In this document: positions 41,248 through 48,609 of the stretch, piece after piece
Layout of the letters: each line of letters opens with the position of its first letter
How positions within the stretch are numbered: position 1 is the first letter of the stretch
Assembly: GCA_035509415.1 (NCBI GenBank)
Contig: DATJLQ010000206.1
Location: forward strand, 1-49,389
DNA: 49,389 nucleotides
Direction: 5' to 3'
From: DATJLQ01 sp035509415
GTDB taxonomy: Bacteria; Pseudomonadota; Alphaproteobacteria; JACZXZ01
Notes under the pieces: generated by a model
Told to the model about the DNA's origin: nothing
The model's input: only the letters and a program-made list of their open reading frames with translations
Database searches by the model: none
Program-made: the position numbers and the translations under genes

Positions 41248-42813
41248 TCAATCCATCGCCGCGGAATGTGCCGGCTCTCCGGGTGCCGCGCGCGCGGCCG
41301 CCGGCTTGGTCGAGGTGACCAGGAGGACCAGCGGCAGCGCCATGACCGACAAAACGGCCATCAGCTTGAAGTCGTCGAGATAGGCGATCATGGTCGCCTG
41401 GCGCGTGATCTCCTCGTTGAGCGCCATCGCCCCCGCGGCCGTGTGCACGTCCCAGAACTGCCGGATCGCGGGGAGCCGCAGGAGCGGATTGTAGGCCGTG
41501 ATCGCGGCGCCGATCTCTTCGTGGTTGATCTGGGTGTTGCGCACGATGAGCGCAGTCACGATCGAGATGCCGGCCGACGCGCCGATGTTGCGCATCAGGC
41601 TGAAAATCCCCGCCGCCTCGGTGCGGCGCTGGATCGGCAAGGTCGAGAAGGCGATGGTCGAGACCGGCACCCAGATGAAGCCGAAGCCGATGCCCTGCAC
41701 GATTCCGCTCATGACGATGTCGCGCATGGCGACGTCGAGCGAGAAGGACGCGATCCAGAACATCGAGGTCGCGAGGGTCGCGAGCCCGAAGATGAGGAGG
41801 AGACGCACGTCGATCCGGCCCATGGCGCGGCCGACCAGGACCATCGCCACCGCGGTGCCGATGCCGCGGGGCGCGATCACGAAGCCGGTCGTCACCACCG
41901 GGTAATCGAGGACGCTTTGGAGCATCGGCGGCAGGAGTGCGAGCGAGCCGAACAGCAGCACGCCCACCAGCGTCATGAGGATCAGGCTCACCGAGAAATT
42001 GCGGTCGCGGAACAGGCTCGGCCGGATGAAGGGGTTGTCGGTCGTGAAAGTGTGCACCAGGAACACGTAGAGGAAAGCGGCGGCCGCGATCGCCTCGACC
42101 AGGATCTCGGTCGAGCCGAACCAGTCCTTGAGCTCGCCCCGGTCGAGGAACATCTGGAACGCGCCGAGCGCCAGACTGATGGTGGCGAAGCCGATCATGT
42201 CGAACGGCAGGCCGCGGTTGCGCTTGGTCTCGGTCACGAAGGTCGAAATGGTGAGGAACGCCAGAATCCCGAACGGCACGTTGATGTAGAACACCCAGCG
42301 CCAGCTGTAATTTTCGGTGAGCCAGCCGCCGAGAGTCGGGCCCAGGATCGGCCCGACCATCACGCCCAATCCCCAGATCGCCATCGCCTGACCGTGCTTC
42401 GAGCGCGGATAGCTGTCGAGCAACACCGCTTGGGAGAGCGGCACGAGGGCCGCGCCGAAGGCCCCCTGCAGGAGCCGGAACGCGACCATCTGGCCGAGCG
42501 AGCCGGCCAACCCGCAAAGCACCGAGGCAAACGTGAATCCGCCCACCGAGGCGAGGAACAGGCGCTTCCGCCCGAAGCGCGCCGCGAGCCAGCCGGTCGG
42601 CGGCGTCATGATCGCGGCGGCGACGATATAAGAAGTGAGCACCCAGGCGATCTCGTCGAGGGTGGCCGAGAACGAGCCCTGCATGTGCGGCAGGGCCACG
42701 TTCGCGATCGTGGTGTCGATCGCCTGCATGATGGTCGCGAGCATGGTCCCGGCCGTGACCAGGACCAGGTTGTCGGTCGGAATCGCTACGTCGTCTTGCC
42801 GCTCCGGACTCAT
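41248..42813 (-). CDS. DHA2 family (EmrB-like) multidrug MFS exporter
   Basis: 521 residues from the ATG at 42813; an in-frame ATG at 42885 has a better GGGAG site and would add a 24-residue basic leader. There are about fourteen membrane helices. Motif D2/C features are present: LATIMQAIDTTIANVALPHM, ARFGRKRLFLASVGGFTFAS (motif A) and WGLGVMVGPILGPTLGGWLT (motif C of drug:H+ antiporters). It extrudes hydrophobic compounds using the proton gradient. No EmrA-like adaptor is adjacent. Confidence 0.92.
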   Translation of the reverse strand: MSPERQDDVAIPTDNLVLVTAGTMLATIMQAIDTTIANVALPHMQGSFSATLDEIAWVLTSYIVAAAIMTPPTGWLAARFGRKRLFLASVGGFTFASVLCGLAGSLGQMVAFRLLQGAFGAALVPLSQAVLLDSYPRSKHGQAMAIWGLGVMVGPILGPTLGGWLTENYSWRWVFYINVPFGILAFLTISTFVTETKRNRGLPFDMIGFATISLALGAFQMFLDRGELKDWFGSTEILVEAIAAAAFLYVFLVHTFTTDNPFIRPSLFRDRNFSVSLILMTLVGVLLFGSLALLPPMLQSVLDYPVVTTGFVIAPRGIGTAVAMVLVGRAMGRIDVRLLLIFGLATLATSMFWIASFSLDVAMRDIVMSGIVQGIGFGFIWVPVSTIAFSTLPIQRRTEAAGIFSLMRNIGASAGISIVTALIVRNTQINHEEIGAAITAYNPLLRLPAIRQFWDVHTAAGAMALNEEITRQATMIAYLDDFKLMAVLSVMALPLVLLVTSTKPAAARAAPGEPAHSAAMD

Positions 42814-43071
42814 GCGCTTTTTTCGCTCTCCGCTTTTCCGCTTCTCTGCCCCGGCCGCCTCTTTACCCGCCCGGGCGGCGGCCATTAAACTCCCGCCCGC
42901 TCCGAGGCTCCAGGGGCCCCTGGGACTCCTTCGGCCCTGCCCGCGCTCGGGGCGAATGAATGCCCCGGCTCGGCGACCGGGGCTTGAGATGGGCAGCATC
43001 CGCCCGTTAGGCAAGCGGCCGGACAAGGGGCGGCGTGCCGCGAGCGTTGAGACTGGAAGAACCGAGGCAAG

Positions 43072-44034
43072 ATGACCCGCCTGCTTATTCTCCTCACGCT
43101 GCCCGAGCCGGTGCGCCTCAAATACCTCAACCGCATCCGCGCGTCCTTCCCCGCACTCGAGGTGACGCTCGTCGACCACGCGAGCAAGCTCGAGCCGCTC
43201 ATCCCCGAGGCCGACATCCTGGTCACCTTCGGCCCGATGCTGATCGACCGCGCGGGCGCCATCTTCGCCGCGGCCAAGAATCTGAAATGGGTCCAGGCGC
43301 TCGGCACCGGGGTCGACAACATCGCCGACATCCCGACGCTCCGGCCCGACGTGATCGTGACCAACCTGCGCGGTCTCCACGGGTCGGCCGTGTCCGAGGC
43401 GGCGATCGCGGCGATGCTCGCCCTCGGGCGCGACATTCCGCGCTCGGTGCGCGCGCAGGAGCGCCACGCGTGGGAGCGTTGGCCGACCCGCCTTCTCGAC
43501 GGCAAGACCGCCGGCATCCTCGGCGTCGGCGCGATCGCGGAGGCGCTGGCGCCGCGCTTGAAGGCGCTCGGCATGAAGGTCGTCGGCATCAGCTCGGGCC
43601 CGCGCGCGCTCGCGGGCTTCGACGAGATCGTGCCGCGCGCCTCCCTCATCGATGCGGTGCGCGCGATCGACCATCTCGTGCTCTTGACCCCCTATTCGCC
43701 CGAGACCCATCACCTGGTCGATGCGCGCGTGCTCGCGGCGATGAAGCCGAGCGCCTATCTCGTCAACCTCGCGCGCGGCGGCGTGGTCGACGAGGCGGCG
43801 CTCATCGAGGCGCTCGAGGGCGGCAGGCTCGCGGGCGCCGCCCTCGACGTGTTCGCCAACGAGCCGCTGCCGCCCGACCACCCCTTCTGGCAAATGAAGA
43901 GCGTGCTCGTGACCGCCCATCTCGGCGGCTTCTACGACGGCTATCCGGACCAGGCGATCCCGATCGTCGAGGAGAACATCCGCCGCTTCCTCGCGGGCGA
44001 GGTCGAGCGTATGGTCAACCGCATCGCGCGCTGA
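43072..44034 (+). CDS. D-2-hydroxyacid dehydrogenase
   Basis: 320 residues. NAD-binding fold GILGVGAIAEALAPRLKALG (Gly151, Gly153), substrate Arg235 in NLARGGVVDEAALIEAL, Glu264 in DVFANEPLPPDHPFW and catalytic His283 in VLVTAHLGGF, in the usual order for formate/glycerate-type dehydrogenases. WVQALGTGVDNI is also typical. It interconverts a 2-keto acid and a D-2-hydroxy acid; the substrate is unknown. An M24-family gene follows after 24 bp and is probably co-transcribed. Confidence 0.92.
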   Translation: MTRLLILLTLPEPVRLKYLNRIRASFPALEVTLVDHASKLEPLIPEADILVTFGPMLIDRAGAIFAAAKNLKWVQALGTGVDNIADIPTLRPDVIVTNLRGLHGSAVSEAAIAAMLALGRDIPRSVRAQERHAWERWPTRLLDGKTAGILGVGAIAEALAPRLKALGMKVVGISSGPRALAGFDEIVPRASLIDAVRAIDHLVLLTPYSPETHHLVDARVLAAMKPSAYLVNLARGGVVDEAALIEALEGGRLAGAALDVFANEPLPPDHPFWQMKSVLVTAHLGGFYDGYPDQAIPIVEENIRRFLAGEVERMVNRIAR

Positions 44035-44058
44035 GTGCCACGAACGACGGAAGCGTCC

Positions 44059-45261
44059 ATGAGCGACCAATTGCAACGCATCAACGAGCCGATCTCGACA
44101 TCCGAGCTCGAGCGGCGCTGGAGCGCGGTACGCGCGGCGATGGCGGCCGAGCGCGTCGACGTGCTGCTGATGCAGGCGAACAACGACTTCATGGGCGGCT
44201 ACGTCAAGTATTTCACCGACCTCCCGGCCACCAACGGCTATCCGGTGACGGTCGCGTTCCCCAAGGACGAGCGCATGACCGTGATCGCCCAGGGCCCGTT
44301 CGGCGCCGAGCGCGCCTTCCCGCCCGAGGGCGACGGGCTTCGGCGCGGCGTCGGGCGCTTCCTGGGCGTGCCGAGCTTCGCGAGTGCGGGCTATTCCCTC
44401 GCCTACGACGCCGAGCTCGCCGAGCGCGCGCTCGAGCCCCATGCGGGCGGCACCATCGGCCTCGTCGGGCTCGGAACCTTGCCGGTCTCGCTCATCGACC
44501 GGCTGAAGCGCGGCCGCCTCTCGAACGCCAAGTTCGTCGACGCGACCGATCTCGTCGACCGCATCAAGGCCGTGAAGAGCGCCGAGGAGATCGCCCACAT
44601 GCGGCGCACCGCCGAGATGCAGGACGCGGCCATGGCGGCCGCCTTCGCCGCGGCCGAGCCCGGGAAGCGCGACATCGAGGTCGCCGCCGTCGCCGAGCAT
44701 TATTGCCTCGACCATGGCAGCGAGCAGGGTCTCTATCTCTGTTGCTCCCACGCGCCGGGCGAGCCCGTGCTGTTCGCCAACCGGCACGTCCAGAACCGCG
44801 TCATGCGCGCAGGCGACGTCTTCACGCTCCTAGTCGAGAGCAACGGCCCGGGCGGCTACTACACCGAGCTCGGCCGCAGTTGCGTGCTCGGCAAGGTCTC
44901 GGCGGAGATGGAAGACGAGCTCGCACTTCTCCTCGAGGCGCGTCGCTTCACCCTCGAGCGGCTGGTGCCGGGGGCGTCGGCCAAGGAAATCTGGGACGCG
45001 TATAACGGCTTTCTTGCGGCGCGCGGCAAGCCCGCCGAGAAGCGGCTCCATTGCCACGGCATGGGCTACGACATGGTCGAGCGCCCGCTGGTGCGTTGGG
45101 ACGAGCCCATGGCGATCGGCGCCGGCATGGTGTTCGCATGCCACCCGACCTACCTCACCCAGCACCTGTTCAACAGCATCTGTGACAATTTTTTTCTCGG
45201 GCCGAGCGGCCCGGCCCAACGCCTTCACGCCTTTCCCGAGGCCATTCTCGAGCGCGGCTGA
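44059..45261 (+). CDS. M24 'pita-bread' protein with altered metal site
   Basis: 400 residues from the ATG at 44059 (GGAAG ahead). A creatinase-type N-terminal domain (1-165) is followed by the M24 fold (DRIKAVKSAEEIAHMRRTAE onwards). In canonical M24 peptidases the five ligands are Asp, Asp, His, Glu, Glu. Here the positions read Glu260 (VESNGPGGYYTELGRS), Glu270, His333 (HGMGYDM), His362 (VFACHPTY, where Glu is expected) and around Asp376 (ICDNFFLG). Most ligands are thus replaced, so a metal-free or different chemistry, as in creatinase, is more likely than Xaa-Pro peptidase activity. The assignment of the fold is firm. Confidence 0.85.
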   Translation: MSDQLQRINEPISTSELERRWSAVRAAMAAERVDVLLMQANNDFMGGYVKYFTDLPATNGYPVTVAFPKDERMTVIAQGPFGAERAFPPEGDGLRRGVGRFLGVPSFASAGYSLAYDAELAERALEPHAGGTIGLVGLGTLPVSLIDRLKRGRLSNAKFVDATDLVDRIKAVKSAEEIAHMRRTAEMQDAAMAAAFAAAEPGKRDIEVAAVAEHYCLDHGSEQGLYLCCSHAPGEPVLFANRHVQNRVMRAGDVFTLLVESNGPGGYYTELGRSCVLGKVSAEMEDELALLLEARRFTLERLVPGASAKEIWDAYNGFLAARGKPAEKRLHCHGMGYDMVERPLVRWDEPMAIGAGMVFACHPTYLTQHLFNSICDNFFLGPSGPAQRLHAFPEAILERG

Positions 45262-45299
45262 AAATTATCACGTCGGCTCGGGCACGGGTCGGCGTATTA

Positions 45300-45322
45300 G
45301 GAACGTCGCACAAGAACGTTCC
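45300..45322. promoter_or_regulatory. Inverted repeat upstream of the YXWGXW protein gene
   Basis: GGAACGT (45300-45306) and ACGTTCC (45316-45322) are perfect inverted copies 33 bp before the next start codon. This could be an operator or a leader hairpin; no T-run follows. Confidence 0.3.
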
Positions 45323-45354
45323 CGCTCGACGATCGACGGTCACGGAGGAGAAGG

Positions 45355-45663
45355 ATGAAGACGCTCATACGCGCCGCCGCCGCCGCGGCCTTGGCCCTCC
45401 AATTGGCGCTTCCGCTCGCCCCCGCGCTCGCGCAGGAAGTGGTGATCGCGCCGCCGCCGCTACGTGCCGAGGTCGTGCCGGCATCGCCCGGCCCGGCCTA
45501 TCTCTGGGTGCACGGCCATTGGTGGTGGAACGGCAGGCGCTGGCTCTGGGCGCGCGGCCATTATCGCTTGCGGCCGCATCCCGCGTCGGTGTGGATCGAA
45601 GGCATCTGGGCGCCGATGCCGAACGGGCATTACCGTTGGGTCCCCGGCCATTGGCGCCGCTAA
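45355..45663 (+). CDS. Small secreted protein with WxxGxW-type repeats
   Basis: 102 residues. The signal peptide runs to about residue 26 (ALALQLALPLAPALAQ). The mature part repeats the Trp/Gly pattern: YLWVHGHWWWNGRRWLWARG, then HYRLRPHPASVWIEGIWAPM and HYRWVPGHWRR. This matches the YXWGXW/BcpO-related family of short periplasmic proteins of unknown role. A good GGAGGAGAAGG ribosome-binding site precedes the ATG at 45355. Confidence 0.88.
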   Translation: MKTLIRAAAAAALALQLALPLAPALAQEVVIAPPPLRAEVVPASPGPAYLWVHGHWWWNGRRWLWARGHYRLRPHPASVWIEGIWAPMPNGHYRWVPGHWRR

Positions 45664-45758
45664 GCGCATCCGGCACCGCTGCCGGCCGGCCGAGAATGCC
45701 GGGTACGAACGGGTGTACAGGCCGCGCGCGAGCGTATAAACCTATGCCCCTCTCGAAT

Positions 45759-45803
45759 CTTGGGCAGCCCGGGCTTGGGCAGCCCGACCTTGGGCCGAAG
45801 GAA
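45759..45803. repeat. Three 15-bp units directly before the OmpH-like gene
   Basis: cttgggcagcccggg (45759), cttgggcagcccgac (45774) and the diverged cttgggccgaaggaa (45789) are tandem 15-bp units. The last includes the ribosome-binding site (GAAGGAA) of the gene at 45809, the same placement as the array before the ELM1-family gene. Confidence 0.6.
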
Positions 45804-45808
45804 ATAGG

Positions 45809-46408
45809 ATGCGCGCGACCGGAACGTCTTCTTTGCGGCGATCGATCGGACGGGTGCCGGCGCTCGCGGCACTCGCGGCCCTCGCGCTCGGCTGGCACCT
45901 CCAAGCCGCGGCGGCCGAGGGGCCGCTCGGCAAGTTTCCGGTGCCGTCCGTCGCCGTGGTCGACGAGGGCGCGGTCATGAACGCGTCGATCGCGGTCAAG
46001 AGCATCAAGACCCAGATCGACAAGATCCGCACGACCTACCAGAAGGAGCTCGCCGCCCAGGACGCGGATTTGCGCAAGATGGAGCTCGCCCTCCAGTCCC
46101 AGGGCGGGGCCCTTGCGCCCGACGTGCTCGCCCAGCGCCAGAAGGCGATCGGCGACAAGGCGCAGGCCGAGCGCGAGGCGCTGCAGGATCGCCAGCGCCG
46201 GCTCACCGCCGCCTTCGAGCGCGCCATGCTCCAGGTCCAGGGCGTGGCGAAGCAGGTGGTCGACGAGATCGCCGTCGAGGAGCACATCAATCTGGTGCTG
46301 CCGACGGCGACCGTGATCGACAGCTTGCCGGCGATGAACATCACCGACCAGGTGATCAAGCGCCTCAATGCGCGCCTCACCTCGGTCGCCGTGCGCATCC
46401 CGAACTAG
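45809..46408 (+). CDS. OmpH/Skp family periplasmic protein
   Basis: 199 residues. Signal peptide to about residue 36 (VPALAALAALALGWHLQAAA). The mature N-terminus PVPSVAVVDEGAVMNASIAV matches the first strand of Skp/OmpH, followed by a long coiled coil (about 65-135, TQIDKIRTTYQKELAAQDAD, QRQKAIGDKAQAEREALQDR). The C-terminal VVDEIAVEEHINLVLPTATV is the usual end strand. Skp chaperones unfolded outer-membrane proteins; this copy is not next to bamA, so it may be a paralogue. Confidence 0.88.
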   Translation: MRATGTSSLRRSIGRVPALAALAALALGWHLQAAAAEGPLGKFPVPSVAVVDEGAVMNASIAVKSIKTQIDKIRTTYQKELAAQDADLRKMELALQSQGGALAPDVLAQRQKAIGDKAQAEREALQDRQRRLTAAFERAMLQVQGVAKQVVDEIAVEEHINLVLPTATVIDSLPAMNITDQVIKRLNARLTSVAVRIPN

Positions 46409-46510
46409 GTGCGTCCCAAATTTGCCACGCGGGGCGCGCCGCAAGGTCGGCGCCGCGGCTGCGTATTTATCGGCAAAGGCCCATCCGTGGGATTGGGCAA
46501 GGAGGCTGGG

Positions 46511-46885
46511 ATGAAAGCCTTGATTTCGCGCAATAAACTTCGTCGCATCGGGCGCGGCGCGGCCGTCGCCCTGGCGCTCGCCGTGGGCAGCCTGGCCCTG
46601 GCGGCACCGGCTCAGGCCTATTGGCACCATGGCTGCTGCTGGGGCGGGCCCCATGTCGGCATCGGCATCGACCTGTTTCCGCCGCCGCCGCCGGTCTACT
46701 ACTACCCGCCGCCGCCGGCCTACTACGCGCCGCCGCCGGTCGTTTACGCGCCGCCGCCGCCGGCCCCGGTCGTGGTCCAGTCGGCGCCGACCTGCACTTC
46801 GGGCCAGTGGCGCCAGCAAGACGGCTCGGTCGTGAACGGTGTCGCCTGCCGCCAGCCCGACGGCACATGGCGCCTGTCGAACTGA
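46511..46885 (+). CDS. Small secreted proline-rich protein
   Basis: 124 residues with a perfect AAGGAGG ribosome-binding site. Signal peptide to about residue 36 (VALALAVGSLALAAPAQA). The mature part has HHGCCWGGPHVG, then a Pro/Tyr stretch (PPPPPVYYYPPPPAYYAPPP) and a C-terminal small domain TCTSGQWRQQDGSVVNGVAC with two cysteines. No named family is recognised beyond 'proline-rich envelope protein'. It lies 102 bp after the OmpH-like gene. Confidence 0.75.
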   Translation: MKALISRNKLRRIGRGAAVALALAVGSLALAAPAQAYWHHGCCWGGPHVGIGIDLFPPPPPVYYYPPPPAYYAPPPVVYAPPPPAPVVVQSAPTCTSGQWRQQDGSVVNGVACRQPDGTWRLSN

Positions 46886-47146
46886 TCGGCGCAGACCGCC
46901 GGAGCGAGGCGAGCGACTCGGACGAGCGGGGCGCGCGCGACAAGCACGCGCCGCGCGCGCCCGAAGCAAGATCGCCCGCCCCGACTCGGCTTGGCGCCAC
47001 GGCGCCATTCGAACGCTCGCGCGGCCGCTTTGCGGCCGGCGCAATTCCACGTAGCATCCATCGGCGCGCGGCCCGAGCCGGCCGGGCCTCGGGGGACGCG
47101 ATTCCCGCCCCCGTTCTTTAGCTCGACCTGCACCGCTCCGAACCCG

Positions 47147-48562
47147 ATGGCCGATCCAGAGCAACGCTCCCAGACTCCCGCCGCGAGCACCGCGTCCACT
47201 CCGTCCCCGACCGGGTCGCGAGTGCCGTCGCGCACGCGCCGCGTCATCCTCATCCTGGGCGGGCTCGTGGTGGCGGCCCTCCTGACCTGGACCCTCTGGC
47301 CCCAGCCCGCCTCCAAGCGGCAAGGCGGGCGCTTCGGTCTCAACGGGCCGATGCCGGTGGTCGAGGCCGCGGTCACCAAGGGCGACATGCCGGTCGTGAT
47401 CAACGCGCTCGGCACGGTGACGCCGCTCGCGACCGTGACGGTCAAGACCCAGATCAACGGCCGCATCACCGAGATCGGCTTCAAGGAAGGCCAGATGGTC
47501 AAGGCGGGCGACTTCCTCGCCCAGATCGACCCGCGCCCGTACCAGATCGCGCTCGAGCAGGCGCAAGCGCAGTTCCTCCACGACCAGGCGCTGCTCAACG
47601 GCGCCGAGGTCGATCTCGAGCGCTACCGGCGCCTCTCGAAGCAGGATTCGATCGCGAAGCAGCAGCTCGACGACCAGGAGTACCTGGTGCGCCAGTACCA
47701 GGGCACCGTCGCCTCCGACCAGGCCCAGATCGACAACGCCAAGCTCAACCTTGCCTATTGCCACATCGTGGCGCCGGTCTCGGGCCGGGTCGGGCTGCGC
47801 CAGGTGGACCAGGGCAACTACGTCCAGACCAGCGACGCGAACGGCATCGTCGTGATCACCCAGATGCAGCCGATCTCGGTGATCTTCTCGGTGCCCGAGG
47901 ACGAGCTGCCCGCGATCCTGAAGCGCTTCAATTCGGGCGCCAAGCTCGCGGTCACCGCCTTCGACCGCAGCGGCACGGTCAAGCTCGCGACCGGCACGCT
48001 CGCCGCGATCGACAACGAGATCTCGACCAGCACCGGCACGGTCAACATGCGCGCCGAGTTCGACAACGCGGACGAGGCCCTGTTCCCCAACCAGTTCGTC
48101 AACGTGGCGCTCCTGGTCGATACGCTCAAGGACACCGAGCTCGTACCCAGCTCGGCGATCCAACGCGGCGCGCCCGGCACCTTCGTCTTCGTCGTGAAGC
48201 CCGACCGCACGGTCGCGGTCCAGACCGTGAAGCTCGGGCCGAGCACGGCCGACAAGGTCGCAGTACTCTCGGGCCTCGCGGCCGGGACCGAGGTCGTGAT
48301 CGACGGCGCCGACAAGCTCAAGGAAGGGGCGAAGGTGGCGCTCCATAGCGAAAGCGGCCCGGCCCCCGGTTCCGGGAAATCGGGCGCCGCCGCGCCGGGC
48401 GGCAAAAGGCCGGGCCCAGGATCGCCGGGCTCAGGATCGCCGGGCTCCGGAAAACCCAGCTCTGGATCGCCCGGCGGTGGCAAGCCCGGCGGCGGCGCGC
48501 ACCCGGGCGGGTCCGAGCGGCCCCAGAATGGCGGCACTCAGCCGCCGCGGAACGCGCCGTGA
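47147..48562 (+). CDS. RND efflux periplasmic adaptor (MdtA-like)
   Basis: 471 residues. One N-terminal membrane anchor (VILILGGLVVAALLTWTLW, residues 33-51). The adaptor core has VKTQINGRITEIGFKEGQMV, FLAQIDPRPYQIALEQAQAQ, the hairpin coiled coil, and NLAYCHIVAPVSGRVGLRQV, the classic MdtA-type lipoyl half. It bridges the inner-membrane RND pump to an outer-membrane channel. The C-terminal ~70 residues (from about 400) are a Gly/Pro/Ser tail including 15-bp coding repeats (GSPGS-type). The permease gene follows after 47 bp. The 261-bp gap upstream (46886-47146) shows nothing recognisable. Confidence 0.93.
   Translation: MADPEQRSQTPAASTASTPSPTGSRVPSRTRRVILILGGLVVAALLTWTLWPQPASKRQGGRFGLNGPMPVVEAAVTKGDMPVVINALGTVTPLATVTVKTQINGRITEIGFKEGQMVKAGDFLAQIDPRPYQIALEQAQAQFLHDQALLNGAEVDLERYRRLSKQDSIAKQQLDDQEYLVRQYQGTVASDQAQIDNAKLNLAYCHIVAPVSGRVGLRQVDQGNYVQTSDANGIVVITQMQPISVIFSVPEDELPAILKRFNSGAKLAVTAFDRSGTVKLATGTLAAIDNEISTSTGTVNMRAEFDNADEALFPNQFVNVALLVDTLKDTELVPSSAIQRGAPGTFVFVVKPDRTVAVQTVKLGPSTADKVAVLSGLAAGTEVVIDGADKLKEGAKVALHSESGPAPGSGKSGAAAPGGKRPGPGSPGSGSPGSGKPSSGSPGGGKPGGGAHPGGSERPQNGGTQPPRNAP
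48419..48493 (+). repeat. Five 15-bp coding repeats in the adaptor tail
   Basis: ggatcgccgggctca (48419), ggatcgccgggctcc (48434), ggaaaacccagctct (48449), ggatcgcccggcggt (48464) and ggcaagcccggcggc (48479) encode GSPGS, GSPGS, GKPSS, GSPGG and GKPGG. The GGATCGCC-GCTC core is shared with the non-coding array at 7819-7898. Confidence 0.8.
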
Positions 48563-48609
48563 CCGAGGCAGCGGCGGGCTGCGGCCCGGCGCGGGCTTGA
48601 GGGGTCGGG

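Noticed and set aside
42814..44787. A long N-terminal extension of the MFS exporter frame
   Set aside because: It runs antisense through the dehydrogenase and M24 genes; exporter homology begins only at the ATG at 42813 or 42885.
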